A stretch of 64,000 bases of DNA from positions 124,001 through 188,000 of the forward strand of contig NZ_FZOF01000005.1 in assembly GCF_900188405.1 (NCBI RefSeq), read 5' to 3'. This document shows, one piece after another, positions 43,835 to 53,014 of the stretch. The stretch comes from Actinacidiphila glaucinigra (GTDB lineage: Bacteria; Actinomycetota; Actinomycetes; Streptomycetales; Streptomycetaceae). Under the pieces are notes generated by a model that ran no database searches, had not been told where the DNA came from, and was given only the letters and a program-made list of their open reading frames with translations. A program made the translations under genes and the position numbers. Within the stretch, counting starts at the first letter, position 1, and each line of letters begins with the position of its first letter.

Positions 43835-45055
43835 ATGACCTTGCCATTCAGTGCGCTGACGCATCTGGAGTGCGCGCGGTGCGGCCGCCGCCACGACGCC
43901 GACCGGGTGCAGAACCTGTGCGCCTGCGGATCGCCGCTCCTCGCCCGCTACGACCTGGACCGGGTCCGGGACTCGCTCACGCCCGCGGACCTCGCGGACC
44001 GCCCGCAGACCCTGTGGCGCTACCACGAACTGCTGCCCGTACGCGATCCGGCACATGTCGTCACCCTGGGCGAGGGCATGACGCCCCTGGTGCCGCTGCC
44101 GCGGTACGGCGCGTCGATCGGCGTGCCGGGGCTGGTGATGAAGGACGAGGGGCTGATACCCACCGGCAGCTTCAAGGCGCGGGGCGCGGCCGTCGGCGTG
44201 GCCAGGGCGCTCGAACTGGGCGCGCGCGGGATCGCCATGCCCACCAACGGCAACGCGGGGGCGGCGTGGGCGACCTACGCCGCACGGGCGGGCCTGGAAG
44301 CGCTCATCGCGATGCCGGCGGACGCGCCGTCGATCACCCGGGCCGAGTGCGCCGCGGCGGGGGCCGGCCTCTATCTGGTGAACGGCCTGATCGGTGACGC
44401 GGGCCGGCTGGTGGCGGAGAAGATCGCCGCCGAGCCCGGCGTCTGGATGGACGCGGCGACGCTCAAGGAGCCGTACCGCATCGAGGGCAAGAAGACCATG
44501 GGTCTGGAGATCGCCGAGCAGCTCGGCTGGCGCGCTCCCGACGTCATCGTCTACCCCACCGGCGGCGGTGTCGGCCTCATCGGCATTCACAAGGCCCTGC
44601 TCGAACTGCGCGCCCTGGGGTGGCTGCGGGGGCCGATGCCCCGGCTGGTGAGCGTGCAGGCCTCAGGATGCGCGCCCATCGTGCGCGCCTTCGAGAAGGG
44701 CGAGCGCACCAGTGAGCCGTGGCAGGACGCGCGCACGGTGGCCTTCGGCATCACCGTGCCCAAGGCGCTGGGCGACTTCCTCGTCCTGGACGCGCTGTAC
44801 GAGACCGGGGGCCGGGCGGTCGCGGTCGACGACGAGGAGCTGCTCGCCGACCGCGACCGGTGCGCCGCGGCGGACGGGGCCCTGCTGTGCCCGGAGGGCG
44901 CGGCGACCCTGTCGGCGGTCCGGGTCCTGCGCGAGCAGGGGTGGCTGTCCGGCGACGAGGAGGTCGTGGTGCTGAACACCGGGGCGGCGGCCAAGTACCC
45001 GGAGACGTTCCGGGTCGATCCGCCGATTCTGGAGCTCACCGACCGCATCCCCTGA
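43835..45055 (+). CDS. Threonine synthase-like PLP enzyme
   Basis: 406 residues of fold type II PLP enzymes. The N-terminus has a rubredoxin-like zinc ribbon (ECARCGRRHD, LCACGSPLL), the PLP lysine is Lys114 in PTGSFKARG, and the phosphate loop is PTGGGVGLIG. The reaction expected is conversion of O-phosphohomoserine to threonine; some paralogues act on other phosphoserine-like substrates. The ATG at 43835 is preferred over 43823 because AAGGGA precedes it. No other threonine genes are near, so it may be a paralogue rather than the housekeeping ThrC. Confidence 0.9.
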   Translation: MTLPFSALTHLECARCGRRHDADRVQNLCACGSPLLARYDLDRVRDSLTPADLADRPQTLWRYHELLPVRDPAHVVTLGEGMTPLVPLPRYGASIGVPGLVMKDEGLIPTGSFKARGAAVGVARALELGARGIAMPTNGNAGAAWATYAARAGLEALIAMPADAPSITRAECAAAGAGLYLVNGLIGDAGRLVAEKIAAEPGVWMDAATLKEPYRIEGKKTMGLEIAEQLGWRAPDVIVYPTGGGVGLIGIHKALLELRALGWLRGPMPRLVSVQASGCAPIVRAFEKGERTSEPWQDARTVAFGITVPKALGDFLVLDALYETGGRAVAVDDEELLADRDRCAAADGALLCPEGAATLSAVRVLREQGWLSGDEEVVVLNTGAAAKYPETFRVDPPILELTDRIP

Positions 45056-45063
45056 GTCCGCGC

Positions 45064-45090
45064 CGCCGCCGGGCGTCCCGCCCGGCGGCG
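45064..45090. terminator. Hairpin terminator between convergent genes
   Basis: A 12-bp perfect stem (CGCCGCCGGGCG and its complement) with loop TCC, directly after the stop at 45055 and before the convergent GH127 gene end. Confidence 0.75.
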
Positions 45091-45122
45091 TCCGGTGCGC
45101 GGTACGGCCGCGGTGGGGGACG

Positions 45123-47075
45123 TCAGCCCTCCGGGGCCGCTGCGCGCTCCCCCGCGGCACCGGGGGCGGTGGGCATCCAGACGCGCATGGTGGAGGGGCC
45201 GCGGCTCGCCCAGGTCAGGTACGGCACGAGGGTCAGCTCGGCGCGCTCACCGGCCGGGGCCGGCGGCCGGTCGTACGCGTAGGGCCACCACCCCCCGGAG
45301 CGGGCGCCGGTCAGCTCGCCCGCGACGACCACCCGGTCGCCCTCGCCGTCGCGCGGCGGCACGGAGGGGTCCACGGTGACCGCGTCGACGTCGCGGCCAC
45401 CGGGCAGGTCGGCGGACTCGACGCAGTAGACCACGGGCCCGCGTTCCAGGGCGATCGTGCCGCGGACGGCGTCCACCCGCGGGTCGGGGTGCACCCACCG
45501 CGGTGTGACGGGGAGTTCGAGCCGGACCTCGTCGCCGGTGCGGAGCGTGCCGGGGACGACGGCCGTGCCGGGCCGTACCGGACGGCGCTGCCCGTCGGGG
45601 GTGACGAGCCGGGCCCCGTCGCCCGCCCAGCCGGGCACGCGCAGGGACAGGCTCCACGGTCCCGTGGGCGCCTCGTCGACGGTGACGGCGACCGTGCCGT
45701 CGGCGGGGTAGCCGGTGCGCACCCGCAGTGCGAGGCGTTCCCCGCCGGCCGTGCGGGTGGTGATCTCGGCGTCGGCGTACTGGTGCAGTTGCAGCCCGCC
45801 GTCGTCGGCGGTGGCGACGTAGCCGCCGAGTGCGGCGAGTGTGCGCGCCACGTTCGGCAGGCAGCAGGAGACGGCGAACCACGGTGCGCGCAGGCCCGAT
45901 TCGGAGCGCGGGCGGTCGCTGTCGTGCGGGGGGACGGTCCCGCGCACGCGCTGGTGGAGGGTGTTGGCGTAGAAGAAGGAGCGGCCGTCGTCGGCGGGCG
46001 ACGCGGCGATGACGTTGTACAGCGTGCGTTCGGCGAGGTCGGCGTAGCGGGGGTCGCCGGTCGCCAGCAGGAGGCGCCAGCTGAGCATGAGCGAGGCGAC
46101 GGAGGCGCAGGTCTCGGAGTAGGCGCGGTCCGGTGGCAGGACGAAGTCCTCGCCGAACCCCTCGTCGCGGTGGTGGGAACCCATGCCGCCGGTGAGGTAG
46201 GTGCGGCGCGCGGTGGCGTGCTCCCACTGCCGGACGACGGCGGCGAGCAGTTCGCCGTCGCCGGTCTCGACGGCCACGTCGACGGCGCCGGAGGCCAGGT
46301 ACAGGGCCCTGACGGCGTGCCCGCGCAGGGTGTGCGCCTGCCGTACCGGGACGTCGTCCTGGAAGTACTCGGGGCTGAACTCACCCCCCGCGAGGCTGCC
46401 GTGGCCGCGGCGTTCGAGGAAGAGGGCGGCCTGGTCGAGGTAGCGGCGTTCGCCGGTGGCCCGGTGCAGTTCGGCCAGCGCGGTCTCGATCTCGGCGTGC
46501 CCGCACAGGCCCGGGTTGGCGCCCCCCGGTCCGAAGACGTGGCAGATGTGGTCGGCGGCGCGGATCGCCGCCTTGGCCAGCGCGCCGTCGCCGCGGGTGC
46601 GCAGCTGGGCCACGCCGGCCTGGATGAGGTGGCCCGCGCAGTAGAGCTCGTGGCCCCATTCGAGGTCGCTGTAGCGGGCCGGCCGCCCGGGGTGCCCGAA
46701 GGCCGTGTTCAGGTAGCCGTCGCCCTCCTGGGCGGCGACAACGGTGTCGGTGAGTTCGTCGACGTCGGCGTCGAGGGCGCTGCCGGGGGTGCGGGCCGCC
46801 TCCCACACCATGGCCTCGAGCAGCTTGTAGACCTCGGAGTCGGAGAACTCCCGTCCCCGGCGGCGTTCGCCGAGGGGGCCGCCGCTCGCGGCGACGCGGA
46901 AGTTGTCGATCCAGCCGACGCGTTCCATCCACTGCCGGCAGTGGTCGAGGGTGGCGGAGGCGTTGACCTGCTGGCGTCGGGCCCAGAAGCCGCCGGTGAT
47001 GCGGACTTCGCCGAGGCCGAGAGGACGTCGGCTGCCGCGGGTGGGCAGCACGGGAGCCGGAATCGGCTGTGTCAT
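45123..47075 (-). CDS. GH127 beta-L-arabinofuranosidase
   Basis: 650 residues, no signal peptide, hence intracellular. Catalytic pattern matches HypBA1-type enzymes: Glu305 (RDEGFG) as acid/base, then Glu321 and Cys323 in YSETCAS, and Cys404-Cys405 in VSCCLPNVAR; the cysteine thiolate (Cys404) acts as nucleophile with zinc held by the Glu and Cys residues. The spacing between Glu305 and Glu321 is 16, as in that enzyme. A beta-sandwich C-terminal part follows. It should cleave beta-L-arabinofuranosyl oligosaccharides taken up by the adjacent transporter. The ATG at 47075 replaces an upstream frame that is antisense to the permease. Confidence 0.93.
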   Translation of the reverse strand: MTQPIPAPVLPTRGSRRPLGLGEVRITGGFWARRQQVNASATLDHCRQWMERVGWIDNFRVAASGGPLGERRRGREFSDSEVYKLLEAMVWEAARTPGSALDADVDELTDTVVAAQEGDGYLNTAFGHPGRPARYSDLEWGHELYCAGHLIQAGVAQLRTRGDGALAKAAIRAADHICHVFGPGGANPGLCGHAEIETALAELHRATGERRYLDQAALFLERRGHGSLAGGEFSPEYFQDDVPVRQAHTLRGHAVRALYLASGAVDVAVETGDGELLAAVVRQWEHATARRTYLTGGMGSHHRDEGFGEDFVLPPDRAYSETCASVASLMLSWRLLLATGDPRYADLAERTLYNVIAASPADDGRSFFYANTLHQRVRGTVPPHDSDRPRSESGLRAPWFAVSCCLPNVARTLAALGGYVATADDGGLQLHQYADAEITTRTAGGERLALRVRTGYPADGTVAVTVDEAPTGPWSLSLRVPGWAGDGARLVTPDGQRRPVRPGTAVVPGTLRTGDEVRLELPVTPRWVHPDPRVDAVRGTIALERGPVVYCVESADLPGGRDVDAVTVDPSVPPRDGEGDRVVVAGELTGARSGGWWPYAYDRPPAPAGERAELTLVPYLTWASRGPSTMRVWMPTAPGAAGERAAAPEG

Positions 47076-47109
47076 GGTCTCTCTTTCGGTCGTGGTGCCG
47101 GAGCGGGGG

Positions 47110-47931
47110 TCAGCCCTTGAGCGCACCGGACATGAAGCCGCGGATGTAGTGCCGCTGCAGGAGGAGGAAGAGCACGAGGCAGGGCAGGGCCAGGACGACG
47201 ACCCCCGCCTCGGTGGTCCCGTAGTCGATGGCCCCCATGGACCGCTGCCGCAGGTTGGCGATGGCAAGCGGCAGCGGCGCCTTGGCGCTGTCGGAGATCA
47301 GGATCAGCGGGGCGATGAAGTCGTTCCACGCGGCGAGGAAGGCGAACAGCCCGACGGTGACCAGGCCGGGCCACACCGCGGGCAGGAGGATGCGGACCAG
47401 CGCCTGGGCCGTGCCGCAGCCGTCGACGAGGGCGGACTCCTCGAGTTCACGCGGTACCGACTCGAAGGAGATCCGCATCATGAAGGTCGCGAACGGCAGT
47501 TGATACACCGTCAGCACCAGGCTCAGCCCGAACAGCGAGTTCTGCAGGCCCAGGTCGCCCAGCAGCACGTACAGCGGGATCAGCAGCGTGGCATAGGGGA
47601 CCATGAGGATGGCCAGGGTGAGCAGGAACAGGGCGTTCTTCCCGGGGAAGGTGAAACGCGCGAAGGCGTACCCGCCCATGAGGGAGACGAGCAGGGTGAG
47701 GGCGACGGTCAGCAGCGAGACGACGGTGGAGTTCCACAGGTACTGCGCCAGTCCCGCGTCGTAGTGCAGCAGCGAGCGGTAGTTGCCGAGCCCGTAGCCC
47801 GACTGCTGCGCGGTGCCGGGCTGTCCGCTGACGGAGGCCCAGGCGCTCCAGGCGAGCGGGAACAGGAAGAGCGCGGCCAGCCCTCCGACGAGGACGTGGT
47901 AGGGGGTGCGGCCGAGGCCGTGGGGTTTCAT
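47110..47931 (-). CDS. Sugar ABC permease, MalG-like
   Basis: 273 residues, six hydrophobic segments, with the EAA loop EESALVDGCGTAQALVRILL followed by PAVWPGLVTVG. It is the second membrane subunit of the binding-protein importer. It lies 34 bases upstream of the GH127 gene and 16 bases downstream of the MalF-like gene. No ATPase gene follows. Confidence 0.94.
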   Translation of the reverse strand: MKPHGLGRTPYHVLVGGLAALFLFPLAWSAWASVSGQPGTAQQSGYGLGNYRSLLHYDAGLAQYLWNSTVVSLLTVALTLLVSLMGGYAFARFTFPGKNALFLLTLAILMVPYATLLIPLYVLLGDLGLQNSLFGLSLVLTVYQLPFATFMMRISFESVPRELEESALVDGCGTAQALVRILLPAVWPGLVTVGLFAFLAAWNDFIAPLILISDSAKAPLPLAIANLRQRSMGAIDYGTTEAGVVVLALPCLVLFLLLQRHYIRGFMSGALKG

Positions 47932-47947
47932 GACGGGTCCCTGTCCG

Positions 47948-48928
47948 CTAGGTGTCCGTGCCGCGCAGTCCGCGGAACTGGGCGACGTTGAGGATCAGCA
48001 GCACGGCGAGCACGACGACGGACAGCGCGGCCGCGGCCCCTAGGTCGAGCCGCTGGAACGCCTCCCGGTAGATCAGGGAGACCACCGTCATCGTGCTGTT
48101 GTCGGGTCCGCCCTTGGTGAGGATGAAGAACTGGTCGAAGGCGAGCAGCGAGCCGGTGACCGACAGCAGCAGCGTCAGCGCGAGGGAGGGCCGCAGGAGC
48201 GGCAGGGTGATGCTGCGGAAGGTCTGCCAGCGTCCGGCGCCGTCCATCCGGGCCGCCTCGTAGACGTCCTGCGGGATGCGCTGGAGCCCGACGAGCAGGA
48301 TCAGCATGTAGAAGCCGGCGTACTTCCAGACGATGAGGGCGACGGTGGACCACAGCGCGGCGGTCGGGGTGCCGAGGAAGGAGACCGGTTCGTCGACGAC
48401 GCCGAGTCTCTCCAGAAGTGGGCTGATCGGGCCGACGTTGGGGCTGTACATGCCCAGGAACAGCAGCGAGGCGGAGGCCAGCCCGAGCGCGCTGGGCAGG
48501 AAGAAGACCGTGCGGAACAGTCCGGTGCCGGGGCGGGTCTCCTGGACCAGCAGGGCGAGGAGGAGGGCGAGTCCGAGCAGCAGGACCGTGACGAGGGCGG
48601 TGTAGGTGAGGGTGAAGCGTACGGAGGGCCACAGCAGGTCGTCGCCGGCGGCCTCGGTGAAGTTGTCCGGCGCGTTGAAGCCCCGGTTCCCGGCCAGCAG
48701 CGGCCAGTCGCTCAGGGATATCCGGCCGACCAGGACCAGCGGCACCACGAAGAAGACCCCGACGAACAGCGCGGTCGGCGCCGCGTAGCCGATGCCCTGT
48801 GCCGGGCGGGTCCGCCACCAGGGGACGCGGTGGGCGGCGCGGGCCCTCCCGCCCCCGAAGGGGGACCGGGAGGCCGGCTCCCCGCCGGGCGCCGGGGAGC
48901 CGGAGCCGCGCGATCGCGCGAGCAGCAT
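47948..48928 (-). CDS. Sugar ABC permease, MalF-like
   Basis: 326 residues, six hydrophobic segments after a charged Gly/Pro-rich N-terminal tail of about 45 residues. The EAA loop is YEAARMDGAGRWQTFRSITL. It partners the MalG-like subunit. The gene starts five bases after the binding-protein stop. The ATP-binding subunit is probably supplied by a shared MsiK-type ATPase encoded elsewhere. Confidence 0.94.
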   Translation of the reverse strand: MLLARSRGSGSPAPGGEPASRSPFGGGRARAAHRVPWWRTRPAQGIGYAAPTALFVGVFFVVPLVLVGRISLSDWPLLAGNRGFNAPDNFTEAAGDDLLWPSVRFTLTYTALVTVLLLGLALLLALLVQETRPGTGLFRTVFFLPSALGLASASLLFLGMYSPNVGPISPLLERLGVVDEPVSFLGTPTAALWSTVALIVWKYAGFYMLILLVGLQRIPQDVYEAARMDGAGRWQTFRSITLPLLRPSLALTLLLSVTGSLLAFDQFFILTKGGPDNSTMTVVSLIYREAFQRLDLGAAAALSVVVLAVLLILNVAQFRGLRGTDT

Positions 48929-48933
48929 GTCGG

Positions 48934-50238
48934 TCAGTCCTTCAGGGACTCGGTGATGGCCTTGTTGTCCGCGTCGACCTTGGAGGGGTCACCGAACACG
49001 GCGTCCCGCATCAGCGCCAGCCACGGGCCGTTGGGGTCGTTGAACGTCTGGCCGAACTTCTGGGAGAAGGGCGTCGTGCCCTTGGCGACCAGGGTGTTGA
49101 TCATCACCTGGCGGGGGTCCTCCTTGGCGTACTTGTTCTCGGCCAGGTCGGTGCGCGCGACGATGTCCTTGTGGGCGGCGAGCACCTCGACCTGGGCCTC
49201 GTCGCCGAGCGACCACGCGAGGAAGTTCCAGGCCTGGCCCGCCTTCTTGCTGTTGGCCGAGATCCCGAGGGAGTCACCGCCGACGAAGGTCGACTGCCCG
49301 CCGTCCGGGCCGGGGATGGCGGCGACACCGAAGTCCAGGTCCCCCGGCATCAGGCCGAGGGTGGTGGACGGCATCGGCATCACGCCGATGGTGCCCTTGG
49401 GGAACAGCCCGGTCCAGGTGGCGCCGGTCTCCTCGGCGGCGCCGGGGGCGGTGATGTCGTCCTGGGCCCAGCCGCGGTACGTCGCGTACACCTCCTTCGC
49501 CACGGGCGAGTCCAGGGTGGCGGCGGTGCCGTCCTCGTTCATGACCTCCTGCCCCGCGGCCCATATCGACGGCCACCAGGTGAAGACCCCGCAGCCGCCG
49601 CAGTTGCCGCCGAAGAAGGTGCCGTTGACGTCGCCGCCCAGTTTGTCGACGGCGCGGGCCTGCTCGTCCCACTCCTTGAGCGTCGTCGGCGGCTTCTCCG
49701 GGTCCAGTCCCGCCTTCTTGTAGAGCGTCTTGTTGTAGAAGAGCACGGAGGAGTCGATGGTGTGCGGCACGGTGTACTTGCGGCCGTCGAGGGTGCCGGC
49801 CGCCATGTGGGCTGGCGCCAGCTCCTTGCCGTACGGCAGCGCGTCGAGGCGGTCGGTGATGTCGGCGTACAGGCCGCTGGAGGTGTAGTTGGGCACGAAC
49901 ACCACGTCGGAGGCGAGGATGTCGGGCAGGGACTTGGAGCCGGCCGCGGCGCCCACCTTCGCCTGGTAGTCGTCGGTGGGGATGACCGTCAACTGCACCT
50001 TGTTCTTGTGGGACTTGTTGTACGCCTTCACCAGGGCCTGGCTCTGCTGCTGGGTGGCGGCGCGCGTCCACATCGTCAGGTTCGCGCCGTCGTCGGGGCC
50101 CATGACCCCGCCCTTGTCCTCGGTCGAGCCGTTCCCGCCGGAGCCGCAGCCCGCGAGCGCGGTCGTGACGGTGAGCAGCCCCACGGCCGCGGCCAGGGCG
50201 CGGTGGCGCCTTCTTCTCCGTACGTCGGTGGTGTTCAT
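48934..50238 (-). CDS. Sugar-binding lipoprotein (arabinofuranoside-oligosaccharide candidate)
   Basis: 434 residues. Signal peptide with lipobox LAGC (Cys about residue 31) and a family 1 solute-binding fold (LTMWTRAATQQQSQALVKAY; VPHTIDSSVLFYNKTLYKKA). ATG at 50238 has AAGGAGCGAGAC upstream; a start at 50268 lies outside this. It is the first gene of the operon binding protein, MalF, MalG, GH127. A perfect LacI operator lies about 65 bases upstream. Substrate is inferred from the GH127 partner. Confidence 0.93.
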   Translation of the reverse strand: MNTTDVRRRRRHRALAAAVGLLTVTTALAGCGSGGNGSTEDKGGVMGPDDGANLTMWTRAATQQQSQALVKAYNKSHKNKVQLTVIPTDDYQAKVGAAAGSKSLPDILASDVVFVPNYTSSGLYADITDRLDALPYGKELAPAHMAAGTLDGRKYTVPHTIDSSVLFYNKTLYKKAGLDPEKPPTTLKEWDEQARAVDKLGGDVNGTFFGGNCGGCGVFTWWPSIWAAGQEVMNEDGTAATLDSPVAKEVYATYRGWAQDDITAPGAAEETGATWTGLFPKGTIGVMPMPSTTLGLMPGDLDFGVAAIPGPDGGQSTFVGGDSLGISANSKKAGQAWNFLAWSLGDEAQVEVLAAHKDIVARTDLAENKYAKEDPRQVMINTLVAKGTTPFSQKFGQTFNDPNGPWLALMRDAVFGDPSKVDADNKAITESLKD

Positions 50239-50303
50239 GTCTCGCTCCTTGCTCGGAGGGCCTGGCATGTCGAGGGGGCGGCGGCCGGCCGCCTAAACTC
50301 ACC

Positions 50304-50315
50304 GAAAACGTTTTC
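50304..50315. promoter_or_regulatory. LacI operator of the GH127 island
   Basis: GAAAACGTTTTC is a perfect 12-bp palindrome with a central CG, in the divergent promoter between the binding-protein gene and the LacI gene. A degenerate relative (GGAAAAAGACTTTC) lies at about 50367-50380, nearer the LacI start. Confidence 0.8.
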
Positions 50316-50449
50316 CGTTAAAGTAGAAGCGGCTCCCCCAGGCGTCAACCACCCTGCACGCATCACGGAAAAAGACTTTCGAGTAGCCTTTCCCCACCCG
50401 CGGGGCGCCGCTCCGCGGGACCGCGACGAGCACGAGGAGGGATGCAGCC

Positions 50450-51478
50450 ATGGTCCAGCCGGCCGAACACGCCGCAGGCCGACCCGCGACTCTCAACGAC
50501 GTGGCGCGGCTGGCCGGGGTCTCCCCGGCCACGGCCTCCAAGGCGCTCAACGGCCGCAGCCAGGTGCGCGAGGAGACCCGGCAACGCGTCATCGAGGCCG
50601 CCGAGCAGCTGTCCTTCCGGCCCAATCCGGTGGCCCGCAGCCTGCAGGCCGGGCCGACCCGTACCGTCGGGCTGCTCACCGGCGACCTCGAGGGACGCTT
50701 CAGCATCCCGATCCTGATGGGCGCCGAAGACGCTTTCGGTGCGGGCGAACTCGCCGTCCTGCTGTGCGACGCGCGCGGCGACGCCATCCGCGAGCGGCAC
50801 CACGTACGGGCCCTGCTGGACCGGCGCGTCGACGGGCTGATCGTGGTCGGCAGCCGTACCGACCCGCGACCCTCGCTGGGGCGCGGGCTGCCCGTGCCGG
50901 TGGTGTACGCGTACGCGCCGTCCGAGGACCCGCACGACCTGTCGATCGTCCCCGACAACGTCGACGCCGGGCGGACCGCGGCCCGCCACCTGCTGAGCTG
51001 CGGCCGCACCCGCGTCGCCCACATCTCGGGCGACCCGACCTACGCCGCGGGCCGCGACCGCGTGCGGGGCGCGCTGGAGGTGCTCGCCGAGGCGGGCGTC
51101 GCACCGGTCGGCGAGGCCCGCTTCGGCGAGTGGTCCGAGGGCTGGGGCCGCGCGGCGACCGTCATGCTCCTCGACCAGCACCCCGAGGTGGACGCCATCG
51201 TGTGCGGCAACGACCAGATCGCCCGCGGCGCGATCGACATCCTCCGGGAGCGCGGGCGCGTGGTGCCGGACGACGTCGCGGTCATGGGCTTCGACGACTG
51301 GAAGGTCATCACCACCGCCTCCCGGCCCCCGCTGACCAGCGTCGACATGCAGCTGGAGCACCTGGGCCGGGTGGCCGCCCGCGCCCTGTCGGCGGCCATC
51401 GCCGGGCAGCGCCGCTCGGGGACCGAACCGCAGCCCTGCCGCCTGGTGATCCGCGGTTCGACGGCGCCGCTGGCGTGA
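50450..51478 (+). CDS. LacI-family repressor of the GH127 island
   Basis: 342 residues. HTH: TLNDVARLAGVSPATASKAL; sugar domain GLLTGDLEGRFSIPILMGAE and VAVMGFDDWKVITTASRPPL. It is divergent from the transport operon with the palindromic operator between. Its operator sequence GAAAACGTTTTC differs in its flanks from the TGTCA-type sites of the fructan island. The recognition helix PATASKAL is unlike those of the other two LacI proteins, consistent with separate specificity. Confidence 0.93.
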   Translation: MVQPAEHAAGRPATLNDVARLAGVSPATASKALNGRSQVREETRQRVIEAAEQLSFRPNPVARSLQAGPTRTVGLLTGDLEGRFSIPILMGAEDAFGAGELAVLLCDARGDAIRERHHVRALLDRRVDGLIVVGSRTDPRPSLGRGLPVPVVYAYAPSEDPHDLSIVPDNVDAGRTAARHLLSCGRTRVAHISGDPTYAAGRDRVRGALEVLAEAGVAPVGEARFGEWSEGWGRAATVMLLDQHPEVDAIVCGNDQIARGAIDILRERGRVVPDDVAVMGFDDWKVITTASRPPLTSVDMQLEHLGRVAARALSAAIAGQRRSGTEPQPCRLVIRGSTAPLA

Positions 51479-51502
51479 CCGGCGCCGCGCTCCCCTCCGG
51501 CG

Positions 51503-52111
51503 CTACCGGGGGCCCGGTTCCTCGTACGGGATGCGGTTCAGGTGCCGGATCTCGCCGAGTGTGCCCCATTCGTCGGCGCCGAGCTTGGTGAGCGGCTTCA
51601 GCAGCGGGGCGCTGGGACGGCCGTCGGCCAGGACCTCCCGGTCGGTGACGGCGTGCACCACACGCCCGAAGACGAGGGTCGAGTTGCCCATCCGCAGGCT
51701 GGTGTGCGAGCGGCACTCCAGGGCGACCGGTGACGCGCGGACGCGGGGCGGACGCACCCTCAGACTGGGCTCGCGCTCGATGCCCGCGTGGTCGAACTCG
51801 CTGACGTGCCGCGGGAAGTCGGTGGCCGTGACGTTGACCAGCGGCATGAGCGCCTCGGTGGCGAAGTTCACCACGAACTCGCCGGTGTCCTCGACGTTGC
51901 GCAGCGAGTCCTTGCGACCGATCGAGGTGAACTGCACGATCGGCGGATCGGTGCTGGCGATGCTGAAGAAGGAGTGCGGTGCGAGGTTCTCGGACAGGCC
52001 GTCCGGGGTGACGGTGGAGATCCAGGCGATCGGCCGGGGCACGACCACGGAGGTCAGGAAGCGGTAGAAGGCGGGACCGCCCATGGCCTCGGGATCGAAG
52101 TCGACGCGCAT
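51503..52111 (-). CDS. Flavin reductase-like FMN-binding protein
   Basis: 202 residues of the flavin-reductase-like (FMN split-barrel) family: YRFLTSVVVPRPIAWISTVT, LAPHSFFSIASTDPPIVQF, FVVNFATE, HTSLRMGNSTLVFGRV. ATG at 52111 begins at the usual MRVDFDPE start; a GTG at 52126 would add five residues. There is no ribosome binding site and a GAATAC minus-10 lies about 10 bases upstream, so it may be leaderless. It could reduce free flavin or act on a small molecule. Confidence 0.9.
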   Translation of the reverse strand: MRVDFDPEAMGGPAFYRFLTSVVVPRPIAWISTVTPDGLSENLAPHSFFSIASTDPPIVQFTSIGRKDSLRNVEDTGEFVVNFATEALMPLVNVTATDFPRHVSEFDHAGIEREPSLRVRPPRVRASPVALECRSHTSLRMGNSTLVFGRVVHAVTDREVLADGRPSAPLLKPLTKLGADEWGTLGEIRHLNRIPYEEPGPR

Positions 52112-52330
52112 GGCCGCAGTATTCACGGCCGCCCCCGCCGTTCCGTCCGCCCGCCGTCCCCCGGCGTGTCGGGCCCCGAGGGCGCCGCCCGCGGGTGACG
52201 GCGCGCGGCGGCCCCCGGAGTGCTCCTGGTCACAAACGGCCGGTCGGTGTCATAGCGGCGGGGGCTGTCCGGTCCTGGTGGATGAGGGCTCCCGTGAGGG
52301 GCCGGAAAGACCACCGCAGGAGGAACGTCC

Positions 52331-52921
52331 ATGACCACCCCCGTCGTCGCGATCGCCTATCACTCCGGCTACGGCCACACGACCGTCCTCGCCGAAGCCG
52401 TGCGTGCCGGTGCCGTGGAGGCCGGCGCCCTCGTCCACCTGGTCAAGGTCGACGAGATCACCGAGGAGCAGTGGGAGCTGCTCGACGCCGCCGACGCGAT
52501 CGTCTTCGGTTCCCCGACCTACATGGGCACGGCCTCGGGCGCCTTCCACCAGTTCGCGGAGACGACCTCCAAGCGCTGGTTCGTCCACTCGTGGAAGAAC
52601 AAGCTGGCCGCCGGGTTCAGCAACTCCGGTGCCAAGAGCGGCGACAAGCTGCACACCCTGCAGTACTTCTCCATCCTCGCCGCCCAGCACGGCATGACCT
52701 GGGTCAACCTCGGCCTGCACCCGGGCTGGAACAGCACCACGGCCTCCGAGGACGACCTCAACCGCCTCGGCATCTACCTCGGCGCGGGCGCCCAGACGCA
52801 CACCGACGTCGGCGCGGACGAGGTCCACAAGTCCGACATCGCGACCGCCGAGCACCTCGGCCGCCGGGTCGCCGAGCAGGCCCGCATCTACGCCGCGGGA
52901 CGCGCGGTCGTCGGCGCCTGA
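52331..52921 (+). CDS. WrbA-like flavodoxin-fold NAD(P)H:quinone oxidoreductase
   Basis: 196 residues. FMN-binding YHSGYGHTTVLAEAVRAGAV, then IVFGSPTYMGTASGAFHQFA typical of the WrbA/flavodoxin family. It probably reduces quinones with two electrons to avoid radical formation, a stress role. The ATG follows GGAGGAAC. It precedes the AhpD-like gene by 93 bases in the same direction, but a separate promoter is proposed for that gene. Confidence 0.92.
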   Translation: MTTPVVAIAYHSGYGHTTVLAEAVRAGAVEAGALVHLVKVDEITEEQWELLDAADAIVFGSPTYMGTASGAFHQFAETTSKRWFVHSWKNKLAAGFSNSGAKSGDKLHTLQYFSILAAQHGMTWVNLGLHPGWNSTTASEDDLNRLGIYLGAGAQTHTDVGADEVHKSDIATAEHLGRRVAEQARIYAAGRAVVGA

Positions 52922-52949
52922 CCGGACGGTCCCGCCGGGTCCGCCCCGC

Positions 52950-52976
52950 TGTCACATTTCGCGGGGCGGCCCGGTC
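52950..52976 (+). promoter_or_regulatory. ECF41-type promoter candidate before the AhpD-like gene
   Basis: TGTCACA (52950-52956), 16 bases, then GGTC (52973-52976) resembles the ECF41 sigma promoter TGTCACA-N16-CGTC, which controls carboxymuconolactone decarboxylase-like, oxidoreductase and epimerase genes. It lies about 38 bases before the ATG at 53015. One base of the minus-10 departs from the consensus. No ECF41 gene is in this window. Confidence 0.5.
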
Positions 52977-53014
52977 ATCACTGCGAATCCCACCCCACAG
53001 CAGAGGAGCTCAGC

